Below are positions 1-6,980 of a stretch of DNA of 16,483 bases, piece by piece. Position 1 is the first letter of the stretch, and every line of letters begins with the position of its first letter. A model generated the notes under the pieces. It was not told the origin of the DNA and ran no database searches. It worked only from the letters and a program-made list of their open reading frames with translations. The stretch is taken from the NCBI GenBank assembly GCA_910587275.1, contig CAJUMD010000076.1:1-16483 (forward strand), in the 5' to 3' direction. Origin of the DNA: an uncultured Kineothrix sp. (GTDB taxonomy: Bacteria; Bacillota; Clostridia; Lachnospirales; Lachnospiraceae). The translations under genes were made by a program, and so were the position numbers.

Positions 1-49
1 GCGACCACCGAGATCTACACTCTTTCCCTACACGACGCTCTTCCGATCT
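1..49. other. Illumina sequencing adapter (contamination)
   Basis: The first 49 bases match, base for base as I recall it, the 3' part of the Illumina P5/TruSeq universal adapter. They run from its GCGACCACCGAGATCTACAC segment to the terminal CTCTTCCGATCT. Genomic sequence starts at position 50. This is a library artefact left at the contig end, not part of the organism, and should be trimmed. Confidence 0.98.
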
Positions 50-216
50 CGAAAGACCATAAATCCCTTTAAACCACACACCATACTTTACAAGCTCCGT
101 TAAAAAAATACCCGTTAACAGCAATTTCATCATAACAGAATCAAATCCTTTCCGCCCGCATCCCATTCAAATTTCATCTATACTCCCGTCAAAATTCCCC
201 TGAACAATTCCCACGC

Positions 217-282
217 AAAAAAGTGTTTGAAAAGGCTTCCCTCCGTATCATAAACTGTTTACGGAAAACCGTCTTAAACACT
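217..282 (-). terminator. Terminator-like hairpin with T tract, minus strand
   Basis: Read on the minus strand, an outer 7-bp stem AGTGTTT/AAACACT (222-228 with 276-282) encloses a second imperfect stem containing CCGTA/TACGG. It is followed directly by TTTTTT (217-222). This is the layout of an intrinsic terminator. No minus-strand gene lies upstream of it, so it may end a small non-coding transcript starting near 335, or be accidental in A+T-rich DNA. Confidence 0.4.
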
Positions 283-341
283 CATCCATTTCTGTGCGGC
301 AAACAAATATGCAATTTTTATACCCTTTCAATTATTTTATT

Positions 342-370
342 ATATTACAAAATTTTCCATTTTTATACAA
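342..370 (-). promoter_or_regulatory. Possible minus-strand promoter for a short RNA
   Basis: Read on the minus strand, TTGTAT (365-370) and TAATAT (342-347) are separated by 17 bases. Transcription would start near 335 and reach the T-tract hairpin at 217 after about 115-120 nt. Such matches are easy to find in A+T-rich sequence, so confidence is low. Confidence 0.25.
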
Positions 371-477
371 GTACCTGTAAAGGCACATATGAATTCTCTG
401 TAAGTCCAAACCTGCCGGAAACGAAACACGGAAAATCCGGGACAGGCAAACAGAACGCGGGGAATACAGATAAACCA

Positions 478-506
478 TTGCACTTTAAGCCTGGAAATCA
501 TATAAT
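478..506 (+). promoter_or_regulatory. Sigma-A-type promoter of the hydrolase gene
   Basis: TTGCAC (478-483), a 17-base spacer and a perfect TATAAT (501-506) form a near-consensus promoter. Transcription would begin near 513, leaving a leader of about 45 nt before the ATG at 559. This argues against any translation start upstream of 513. Confidence 0.8.
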
Positions 507-558
507 GGGAATTGGCAATTCAGTATCAGACAAACCGAAGTTTCTTTGGAGGAACGCT

Positions 559-1512
559 ATGAGAAAGAGGAAAAAAATCAGTGTAATAATTCTTATTGTG
601 ATTGCCGCAGTGCTTCTATTGCTGCTTATCACATACATCAATCATCAAATCTGCTTGAAAAAAGAAACGGAATTGCGTTTGCCACTGGGACAGATGGTTG
701 AAGTTGACGGACACAATATGAGTATCTATGTTGAAGGAACCGGCGATACAACGCTTATTTTTATGTCAGGCGGGGGGACTTGTTCTCCCATACTGGATTT
801 TAAATCCCTCTATTCTCTTTTAAGTGATAATTATCAGATTGCCGTTGTAGAGAAATTCGGATACGGTTTCAGCGATGTTGTCGATAAAGATAGAGACATT
901 GATTCTATACTCGAAGACACAAGAACCGCTCTTGCCGCCGCAGGATTAAATGCGCCCTATGTCCTTTGTCCCCACTCCATGTCAGGACTTGAAGCCCTAT
1001 ATTGGGCGCAGAAATATCCTGATGAGGTATCTGCAATTATTGGACTTGATATGGCGATACCAAAGTATTATGATAACATGAGCATAAATATTCCGCTTAT
1101 GCGTATTGCAAGTTGGGCGGCAAACATAGGTGTTACCCGTTTTGTTCCAAGGCTTTCGGATAGCGATGCCGTAAAGTACGGCACATTATCGGAGAAAGAA
1201 AAAGAAATCTATAAAGCTGTTTTCTACACCCGGACGGCAACCACGACTATGATAAACGAGACTGAATGGGTAAAGAAAAACGCTGAAACGGTAAGCAGCC
1301 TGGGAATCCCGCAACTTCCGATGCTGTTATTCATTTCAGACGGTTCTGGCGGAACAGGCTTTGATAAAGAAACATGGCGAAAAATTCCAACCGAATATAT
1401 TTCACAGGTCGATGAAGGGGAATATATAGAATTAAACTGCCCGCATTATGTCCACGATTATGAATACAAAGCAATAAGTGAAAGTATCATTGCGTTCTTA
1501 TCAGAACTATAA
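559..1512 (+). CDS. Membrane-anchored alpha/beta hydrolase
   Basis: A 317-aa protein with a basic N-terminus and one hydrophobic segment (about residues 8-26), suggesting a membrane-anchored enzyme with an extracytoplasmic alpha/beta hydrolase domain. Visible features are a glycine-rich oxyanion-hole strand FMSGGG (68-73), a nucleophile elbow HSMSG with the probable catalytic Ser140, a candidate acid Asp261 in FISDG, and a C-terminal His (296 or 299) in CPHYVHD. The elbow is unusual in having Pro138 rather than the first Gly of G-x-S-x-G. The ATG at 559 is chosen because GGAGG (548-552) lies 6 bases before it and a consensus promoter ends at 506; the frame is open further upstream but without support. 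The gene is monocistronic, convergent with the his operon and visibly more A+T-rich than its neighbours, hinting at acquisition. Substrate unknown: esterase, lipase, peptidase and haloperoxidase-like roles are all possible. Confidence 0.88.
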   Translation: MRKRKKISVIILIVIAAVLLLLLITYINHQICLKKETELRLPLGQMVEVDGHNMSIYVEGTGDTTLIFMSGGGTCSPILDFKSLYSLLSDNYQIAVVEKFGYGFSDVVDKDRDIDSILEDTRTALAAAGLNAPYVLCPHSMSGLEALYWAQKYPDEVSAIIGLDMAIPKYYDNMSINIPLMRIASWAANIGVTRFVPRLSDSDAVKYGTLSEKEKEIYKAVFYTRTATTTMINETEWVKKNAETVSSLGIPQLPMLLFISDGSGGTGFDKETWRKIPTEYISQVDEGEYIELNCPHYVHDYEYKAISESIIAFLSEL

Positions 1513-1617
1513 CTTCCAATGCTTGCCCTCGAACATGGTGAAAATGTCATTTGATTTTTGACCTGTCACTTGTTCTCCCAAAAAACTCGCCCATTTTTCG
1601 GTAAAAGCACATCCGCA

Positions 1618-2913
1618 TTACCGCTTCGCCAGTTCTTCCACGATTTCCTCCCAGGAAACCCCTTTTTCCACCATAAGCACCATCATATGGTAGAGGAAAT
1701 CGGAAATCTCGTATTTGATTTCGTTCGGGTTGGGATTCTTGGAGGCAATGACGATTTCCGTTGCTTCCTCTCCCAGTTTCTTAAGGATTTTGTCAATTCC
1801 TTTATCAAACAGGTAATTGGTGTACGAGCCTTCCTTCGGGTGTATTTTCCGGTCCTTAATCACACCCATGACGGATTCCAGCACCTTAAGGGGATTGGTT
1901 TCCTCATAATCCTTTTTATAAATTTCATGGAAAAAACAGGAATGGCTTCCGGTATGGCACGCCGCGCCCACCTGGGAAACCTTCGCCAGTATGGTATCCA
2001 TATCGCAGTCCGCCGTCAGCGATTTCACGTACTGGAAATGCCCGCTGGTATTTCCCTTAATCCAAAGTTCATTCCGGCTGCGGCTGAAATATGTCATTTT
2101 TCCGGTACGGATGGTGGTTTCGTAAGCCTCCTCGTTCATGTAGGCAACCATGAGCACCTCATCCGTTTTGTAATCCTGCACCACCACCGTCACATGACCG
2201 TCGGAATTTTTCTTAAAATCCGACCACTGGTACACGGATTCCAATGTATTGACCTTAATCCCGTTACCCTGGCATAAGGACTTGATGGCAGGCAGTTCCT
2301 TTGCGTTTTCATCTATGGCATACCCCGTTATGCCGCCGATAACGGGATAGGACAGAATTTCCATCAGCTTATCCAAAGAAACTTCCGGCAAAAGCGCCAG
2401 TATCTTCGCTTCCCCGTCCCATTTGTCCACGCTTTCCCTTAAGGCGGAAGCCTTCACGAGAATCAGTTCATCCACATATTCTTCAATAAACCCCCTGTGC
2501 TCCAGGATGGTCTGCGTATCCGCATAACATGCCGCAATCTTCTCCTTGCCGAACTTCTTGGAAACTTCCTCCGTAATTTCAATGTTTCCCTGTTTGGAAT
2601 AATTGAGCGCCGCCTTCCTGCAGCCCGCATACAACAGCTTTTTAATGTCTTCCATGCGGTGTACGTTGCCGGCGCCGGTGACGGGAACCTCCGTTTCGTT
2701 ACAGATTTTCTTTATGGTATCCAACGCCTCCTCGTGCTCCGCATCCCCGTTTGACAGGTCGAACACCAAAATCTCATCCGCATTATTGTCGCTGTAAAAT
2801 TTGGCAAGCTGCACCGGATTGGTATCCACCACCGTGGTATCCTTAAAATCCCTTACCGCGTTTCCCTTATACAGATAAATGCAGGGTACCAACCTCTTAT
2901 ACTGACTGCTCAT
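1618..2913 (-). CDS. hisIE: HisIE: phosphoribosyl-AMP cyclohydrolase / phosphoribosyl-ATP pyrophosphatase with HisF-like N-terminal domain
   Basis: A 431-aa cytosolic histidine-biosynthesis enzyme with three parts. Residues 1 to about 225 resemble a HisA/HisF half-barrel protein (LVPCIYLYKG at the start, GAGNVH near 80-85). The positions aligning with HisF Asp11 and Asp130 are Tyr13 and Tyr130, so this part is probably not a cyclase. Residues about 230-340 are HisI, opening the purine ring of PR-AMP: MVAYMNEEAY, a D-C-D-x-D motif (302-306) and zinc-type Cys303, Cys319 and Cys326 in ACHTGSHSC. Residues about 345-431 are HisE, hydrolysing PR-ATP to PR-AMP: KKLGEEATE (378-386) and EISDFLYHM (402-410). 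Ordinary HisIE proteins are about 200-240 aa. AAAGGAG lies 8 bases before the ATG. It is the last gene of the his operon, after a 102-bp gap containing a hairpin. No clear terminator was found downstream. Confidence 0.95.
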   Translation of the reverse strand: MSSQYKRLVPCIYLYKGNAVRDFKDTTVVDTNPVQLAKFYSDNNADEILVFDLSNGDAEHEEALDTIKKICNETEVPVTGAGNVHRMEDIKKLLYAGCRKAALNYSKQGNIEITEEVSKKFGKEKIAACYADTQTILEHRGFIEEYVDELILVKASALRESVDKWDGEAKILALLPEVSLDKLMEILSYPVIGGITGYAIDENAKELPAIKSLCQGNGIKVNTLESVYQWSDFKKNSDGHVTVVVQDYKTDEVLMVAYMNEEAYETTIRTGKMTYFSRSRNELWIKGNTSGHFQYVKSLTADCDMDTILAKVSQVGAACHTGSHSCFFHEIYKKDYEETNPLKVLESVMGVIKDRKIHPKEGSYTNYLFDKGIDKILKKLGEEATEIVIASKNPNPNEIKYEISDFLYHMMVLMVEKGVSWEEIVEELAKR

Positions 2914-2976
2914 TCGTAATTCTCCTTTCCCTTCTCCGTATCCTTTCGTGCCATCCGCAAATCCAAAAGCATTTTC

Positions 2977-3004
2977 TGCCGGATGTAATTTTTACAGTCC
3001 GGCA
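2977..3004 (-). other. Intercistronic hairpin between hisB and hisIE
   Basis: In the 102-bp gap, TGCCGGA (2977-2983) and TCCGGCA (2998-3004) pair perfectly. They enclose a second perfect stem TGTAA/TTACA with a 3-base loop, giving 12 bp broken by one bulged base. No T tract follows on the minus strand, so it looks more like an mRNA-processing or stability hairpin than a terminator. Confidence 0.55.
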
Positions 3005-3015
3005 AAGCAGCTTTC

Positions 3016-3654
3016 TCACAGGCTTCCTTTTGTGCTGAGTACTTCCGTAATCCTTGTGTCTTTCGTTACCGCCTCGTCCAACGCCTTGGCAAACGCTTTG
3101 AACGCAGCCTCCGCCATATGGTGGTTATTAATACCGGACAGCATCTTTATGTGCAGGTTCATGCCTGCAGAATAAGAAACCGCATAGAAAAATTCCCGGA
3201 TTAACTCCGTGTCCAACTCCCCGATTTTTTCCGCCGTAAAACCGCACTGATAGTCAAAATAAGGGCGCCCGCACAAGTCGACGGCACACAGGGCAAGCGC
3301 GTCGTCCATCGGCAGGAGAAAGGAGCCGTACCTTTTGATGCCCACCTTGTCCCCCAGCGCTTCCCGGAGCGCCGTACCGAGTACGATTCCGGTATCTTCC
3401 ACGGTATGGTGTCCGTCCACTTCCAAATCCCCTTCCACCTTCACCCGCAGGTCGAAAAAACCGTGTTTTGCAAACCCTTCCAGCATATGGTCAAAAAAAC
3501 CGATGCCCGTATCGATGCTGCCCTTTCCGGTGCCGTCCAAATCCAGCATAACCGAAATGTCCGTTTCCTTCGTCCTGCGCTTTACCTCTGCCTGCCTGTT
3601 CTTCTTTTCCCCGTTTATGATTCCGTATTCCTTATCCTGTCTACACTCCTTCAT
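3016..3654 (-). CDS. hisB: Imidazoleglycerol-phosphate dehydratase HisB
   Basis: A 212-aa HisB that dehydrates imidazole-glycerol phosphate to imidazole-acetol phosphate in the cytosol. Manganese-binding signatures are present: FFDHMLEG (53-60), DGHHTVED (80-87) and NNHHMAEA (176-183), plus the typical opening AEVKRRTKETDI. It is the single-domain form, without the HAD-type histidinol-phosphate phosphatase domain of enterobacterial HisB. The start at 3654 is chosen because GGAGG lies 10 bases upstream; an earlier ATG at 3723 would overlap hisD and has no support. The first 20 residues (MKECRQDKEYGIINGEKKNR) extend beyond the usual N-terminus, but no other start codon lies between. It sits 52 nt after hisD. 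Confidence 0.95.
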   Translation of the reverse strand: MKECRQDKEYGIINGEKKNRQAEVKRRTKETDISVMLDLDGTGKGSIDTGIGFFDHMLEGFAKHGFFDLRVKVEGDLEVDGHHTVEDTGIVLGTALREALGDKVGIKRYGSFLLPMDDALALCAVDLCGRPYFDYQCGFTAEKIGELDTELIREFFYAVSYSAGMNLHIKMLSGINNHHMAEAAFKAFAKALDEAVTKDTRITEVLSTKGSL

Positions 3655-3706
3655 GGAAAACCGGCCTCCATTCCCTGTTTTTATCCCTGCCAAAAACCCA
3701 AAATGC

Positions 3707-4996
3707 CTATTCAAACCGCACACGGATGGAATTGGCGTGTGCCGTCAGTCCTTCGCTTTCGGCAAACCGCTCGATATCCGTATGGACGGACTCCAAAGCC
3801 TCCCTGGAATAAGAAATAATGCTCGTCTTCTTCATAAAATCATCCACATTTAACGGGGAGAAAAATTTCGCCGTCCCGTTGGTCGGAAGGATATGATTCG
3901 GTCCCGCAAAATAATCACCCAAAGGCTCGGAAGAATATTCCCCAAGGAAAACCGCCCCCGCATTTTTGATTTTCCCCATAATTTCATAAGGGTTCTTCGT
4001 CAAAATCTCCAAATGCTCCGACGCAATCTCGTTTGCCGCTTCCACCGCTTCCTCCATGGTATCCGCCACGAGGATATAACCGTAATTCTCCAGGGATTTT
4101 CCGATAATTTCCTTACGGGAAAGCTGCCCAAGGAACAAATCCACCTGGCGCCCCACTTCTTCCGCCAGTTTCCCGTCCGTGGTGATGAGAATGGCGCTTG
4201 CCATTTCGTCATGCTCCGCCTGGGACAGCAAATCCGCCGCCACGTAACGGGGATTCGCCGTTTCATCGGCAATGACCAGTATTTCGCTGGGACCCGCAAT
4301 GGAATCAATGCTCACATGCCCGAAGCAGGCTTTTTTTGCCAGCGCCACGAAAATATTGCCGGGACCCGTAATCTTATCCACCTTCGGGATGCTCTGCGTG
4401 CCGAACGCCATCGCCGCAACCGCCTGGGCGCCGCCAACCTTGTATATTTCATCCACACCCGCAATATCCGCCGCCGCCAAAGTTCCGGCATAAACCTTCC
4501 CGTCCGCTCCGGGAGGCGTTGTCATAATGATTTTCCCGACTCCCGCCACCTTCGCCGGAATTACGTTCATGAGCACGCTGGAAGGATATGCCGCCTTACC
4601 GCCTGGAACATAAACCCCCGATATGCTGATGGGCGTAATTTTCTGTCCCAGCATGGAGCCGTCCTCTTTTACGTCAAACCAGGAATTATGTTTTTGCTTT
4701 TCGTGGAAAGCACGGATGTTTTCCGCAGACTTCCTCATGACCTCCACCAATTCCGGTTCCAATGCCCCATAGGCTTCTTCGATTTCCTCCCGCGTCACTT
4801 TTACCGTTTCCGCCGTCATTTTGCATTTATCAAATTTCTCCGTATAGGCGAATACCGCTTCGTCTTTTTTCTCGCGGACATTTTTTACGATTTGCGCCAC
4901 TGCCGTTTCAAATTCCCCGTAGTTGTCCGGGCTTCTTTTCAAAAGGCTGTTTAACAAATCCTTTTTGGTTTCCGCCGTTAATTTTATGGTTCTCAT
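3707..4996 (-). CDS. hisD: Histidinol dehydrogenase HisD
   Basis: A 429-aa, full-length HisD that oxidises L-histidinol to L-histidine in two NAD-dependent steps, the last of the pathway. Zinc-ligand positions known from E. coli HisD (Gln259, His262, Asp360, His419) are matched by Gln259, His262, Asp361 and His420. The catalytic Glu-His pair is Glu327-His328 (SEHLE). Other family signatures are YVPGGKAAYPSS (129-140), KITGPGN (208-214) and DSIAGPSE (231-238). The start at 4996 is chosen over the in-frame ATG at 5014 because AAGGAGG ends 5 bases before it. It lies 33 nt after hisG. Confidence 0.97.
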   Translation of the reverse strand: MRTIKLTAETKKDLLNSLLKRSPDNYGEFETAVAQIVKNVREKKDEAVFAYTEKFDKCKMTAETVKVTREEIEEAYGALEPELVEVMRKSAENIRAFHEKQKHNSWFDVKEDGSMLGQKITPISISGVYVPGGKAAYPSSVLMNVIPAKVAGVGKIIMTTPPGADGKVYAGTLAAADIAGVDEIYKVGGAQAVAAMAFGTQSIPKVDKITGPGNIFVALAKKACFGHVSIDSIAGPSEILVIADETANPRYVAADLLSQAEHDEMASAILITTDGKLAEEVGRQVDLFLGQLSRKEIIGKSLENYGYILVADTMEEAVEAANEIASEHLEILTKNPYEIMGKIKNAGAVFLGEYSSEPLGDYFAGPNHILPTNGTAKFFSPLNVDDFMKKTSIISYSREALESVHTDIERFAESEGLTAHANSIRVRFE

Positions 4997-5029
4997 CCCG
5001 TCCTCCTTGTTCATTGCTTCCTGCGTGTG

Positions 5030-5677
5030 TCAGATACGCTCCCGCACATCGTGAATCAGCTTCTTAATCCGCTCCGTCTGCATCTGCATACTCACCTGGT
5101 TGACAATCATGCGCGCGGACAACGGGCAGATTTCCTCCAAAACGGCAAGCCCGTTTTCCTTTAACGTGGAACCGGTTTCCACGATGTCCACGATGACATC
5201 CGACAGTTCCACCATCGGTCCTAACTCCACCGAGCCGTTTAACTTTATGATATCCACCGTCTGGTGTTTTTTGTTATAGAAATAGTCCTTGGCGATGTTC
5301 GGGTATTTGCTCGCCACCCGTATCATCTCATGGTGCTGCAAAAGCTCCCTTGCGCTTTCCGGTCCGCATACGCACATCCTGCATTTGCCGAAACCCAAAT
5401 CCAGTACTTCATACACCCTCCGGTTTTCCTCCATAACCGTATCTTTTCCCACCACGCCGATATCTGCCGCACCGTATTCCACATAAGTGGGAACATCCGG
5501 TCCCTTTGCCAAAAAGAACCGCAGTTTCCGTTCCTCATTGACAAACACTAACTTCCTCGAATCCTTATCCTTCATTTCCTCGCAGGTAATCCCGATTTCC
5601 TCGAACAACTGGAGCGCTTTCTTCGCCAGGCGCCCCTTTCCCAGGGCAAATGTAAGGTAACGCATATCTTCACTCAT
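5030..5677 (-). CDS. hisG: ATP phosphoribosyltransferase catalytic subunit, short form HisG
   Basis: A 215-aa HisG of the short class, condensing ATP and PRPP to phosphoribosyl-ATP, the committed step of histidine synthesis. It shows the opening LTFALGKGRLAKKAL (8-22), GVVGKDT (74-80) and the PRPP-binding signature region DIVETGSTLKENGL (164-177), then QVSMQMQ near 194-200. It lacks the approximately 80-residue C-terminal regulatory domain of long HisG proteins. Short HisG enzymes act with HisZ, encoded immediately upstream. AAGGAAGGA lies 11 bases before the chosen ATG; an alternative ATG four codons later (5665) cannot be excluded. Confidence 0.96.
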   Translation of the reverse strand: MSEDMRYLTFALGKGRLAKKALQLFEEIGITCEEMKDKDSRKLVFVNEERKLRFFLAKGPDVPTYVEYGAADIGVVGKDTVMEENRRVYEVLDLGFGKCRMCVCGPESARELLQHHEMIRVASKYPNIAKDYFYNKKHQTVDIIKLNGSVELGPMVELSDVIVDIVETGSTLKENGLAVLEEICPLSARMIVNQVSMQMQTERIKKLIHDVRERI

Positions 5678-5705
5678 TTTATGTACAATCCTTCCTTATA
5701 AAATA

Positions 5706-5729
5706 CCTGCGCGGTACCTACCGCGCAGG
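5706..5729 (-). other. Perfect 11-bp inverted repeat at the hisZ-hisG junction
   Basis: CCTGCGCGGTA (5706-5716) and TACCGCGCAGG (5719-5729) are perfect reverse complements separated by two bases. In RNA this gives a very stable G+C-rich stem with a loop of about 4 nt. It overlaps the last hisZ codons and stop (5718-5720). On the minus strand it is followed by TATTTTATA, not a true T tract, and then by the hisG ribosome site. It may dampen or process the polycistronic mRNA between hisZ and hisG. Confidence 0.7.
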
Positions 5730-6833
5730 GCGCAGCACAACCTTTTGTCCCGCCCTGCGCAGTTCTTTCGCATACTGCAGGGCTTGCGCGTAACGTTCCG
5801 GCGTATATTCCACCACCTTTGCCGGCTCTCCCGTTTCTACCGGTATATTCTGCCTGCGCAGCGCCGCCATCAGATCGTCCATCACCACCACAAACCCGAT
5901 GGCGGCCGCCTCCTTGCCGAAACGCCCCAAAAGGGTATCGTAACGCCCGCCTTTTACCAAAGCGTCGCCCACGCCGTAAGTATAAGCCTTATAAATGACA
6001 CCCGTATAATAATTATACTTGCTCAGCATCCCGAGGTCAAAGGAAATATATTTCTCCACGCCGTACAGGCACAGTACTTCATACAGCTTTTCCAGCCGTT
6101 CCACCGCCTGTCCGGAACGCCCGATTCCCTCCGCCAGCCTCTTTGCCTGCGCCAAAGCATCGGTGGAGCCGAACAGGTCCGTGACCTTCAGCAGAATATT
6201 CCGGTATTCTGCCTCCACGTCCTTTCCGAGCAGCAGTTCCTCCGCACCGAAATAATTTTTGCCGGAAATATATTCCCGCAGTTCCAGTTCCGTTTCCTCA
6301 TCCAGTCCTGCCGCCGCGCAGATTCCCTTAAAATACTCCACATTGCCGATGCTTAACTGGAAATCCCTAAGCCCTGCCGCAAGCAGCGACTCGATGACTA
6401 ACGCCGCCATCTCCGCGTCCGCCTCCACGGTCCCGTCGCCGATTAACTCCGCCCCCATCTGGGTCACTTCCTTCAGTTTTCCCTGCAGGCTGGACGTATT
6501 GGTAAACGTATTCCCCAAATAGCAGAACCGGATCGGCACGTCTTCCTCCATGAAATATTTCGCCGCGCACCGTGCCATGGACGGCGTAAAATCCGGCCGC
6601 AGCACAAGCGTATTTCCTTCCTTGTCAAAAAACTTATAAAGTTCTCTAGAAGGCGTCGTCCCAACCTCCCTGGAAAATACGTCAAAAAATTCAAACGTGG
6701 GCGTTTGGATATCCTCATACCCGTAGGCACGCACCGTCTCCATCATCCGATTTTCCACCGCCAGCTTGCGCGCATATTCCTCCCCGTAAATATCCCGCAC
6801 CCCTTCGGGCGTATGTACCAGTTTCTTACCCAT
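5718..6833 (-). CDS. hisZ: ATP phosphoribosyltransferase regulatory subunit HisZ
   Basis: A 371-aa paralogue of histidyl-tRNA synthetase that forms the hetero-octamer with short HisG and confers histidine feedback inhibition. It retains class II synthetase-like motifs: TPEGVRDI near 8-15, LRPDFTPSMAR (78-88) and the motif-2 region GNTFTNTSS...EVTQMGAELIG (107-132). It ends without the approximately 100-residue anticodon-binding domain of real HisRS. That, and its position directly before hisG, distinguish it from hisS. The start at 6833 has AAAGGA 7-8 bases upstream. It is the first gene of the operon, about 140 nt from the predicted transcription start. Confidence 0.95.
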   Translation of the reverse strand: MGKKLVHTPEGVRDIYGEEYARKLAVENRMMETVRAYGYEDIQTPTFEFFDVFSREVGTTPSRELYKFFDKEGNTLVLRPDFTPSMARCAAKYFMEEDVPIRFCYLGNTFTNTSSLQGKLKEVTQMGAELIGDGTVEADAEMAALVIESLLAAGLRDFQLSIGNVEYFKGICAAAGLDEETELELREYISGKNYFGAEELLLGKDVEAEYRNILLKVTDLFGSTDALAQAKRLAEGIGRSGQAVERLEKLYEVLCLYGVEKYISFDLGMLSKYNYYTGVIYKAYTYGVGDALVKGGRYDTLLGRFGKEAAAIGFVVVMDDLMAALRRQNIPVETGEPAKVVEYTPERYAQALQYAKELRRAGQKVVLRPAR

Positions 6834-6934
6834 TTTTTCATCCTTTCCTTATTTTGTTCCTTCATTTTATTACTTTATTCCGCTATTTTATTATTCCGTT
6901 ACTCCGGCATTCATTGATACCGTTACTTTATTAC

Positions 6935-6980
6935 GCTAACGTGCTAATTCGTTATCATGCTATCATGGCAAACTAACGAT
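6935..6980 (-). promoter_or_regulatory. Repeat-rich candidate operator downstream of the his promoter
   Basis: Just downstream of the his -10 lie tandem 8-base units on the plus strand: GCTAACGT/GCTAATTC (6935-6950) and TATCATGC/TATCATGG (6953-6968). A perfect 6-bp inverted repeat TCGTTA (6949-6954)/TAACGA (6974-6979) spans the second pair. TrpR-family repressors bind half-sites spaced 8 bp, and a TrpR-like protein (YerC/HisR) controls his genes in many Firmicutes. Assignment to that regulator is inference; no leader peptide with His codons was found. Confidence 0.4.

Larger units (their letters stand above)
50..477. other. A+T-rich non-coding region upstream of the hydrolase
   Basis: No convincing protein gene is seen. 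The plus-strand frame is open from 223 into the hydrolase, but its translation before 559 is low-complexity, lacks a ribosome site and lies upstream of the hydrolase promoter. On the minus strand a short frame starting at 166 runs into the adapter and off the edge. The stretch also holds a possible minus-strand promoter and a terminator-like hairpin, listed separately. Confidence 0.6.

Noticed and set aside
223..558. 112-residue N-terminal extension of the hydrolase frame
   Set aside because: It crosses the TATAAT promoter at 501-506, has no ribosome site and an implausible composition; GGAGG before 559 marks the real start.
778..1580. 13-bp direct repeat ACTTGTTCTCCCA (778-790 and 1568-1580) as possible insertion boundaries around the hydrolase
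   Set aside because: The first copy lies inside the hydrolase gene, and one or two 13-bp repeats are expected by chance in a window this size.
1513..1617. Terminator between the convergent hydrolase and hisIE genes
   Set aside because: Only a weak A/T-rich pairing (CCGAAAAA with TTTTTTGG on the minus strand) is present, without a proper T tract; not convincing enough to annotate.
1558..2277. 239-codon plus-strand frame opposite hisIE
   Set aside because: Mirror of the HisI/HisE coding sequence with no ribosome site or recognisable domain.
3893..4954. 353-codon plus-strand open frame inside hisD
   Set aside because: It is the antisense shadow of hisD, whose zinc and catalytic residues are all present. 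The shadow protein is rich in Arg and His and resembles no family.
5704..5740. T-box riboswitch
   Set aside because: Only a GGTACCGCG-like string is present, inside the hisZ coding end; there is no stem I, no specifier loop and no terminator.
6834..6974. Histidine leader-peptide attenuator upstream of hisZ
   Set aside because: Short frames in the leader contain no run of His codons, and no terminator/antiterminator pair was seen.
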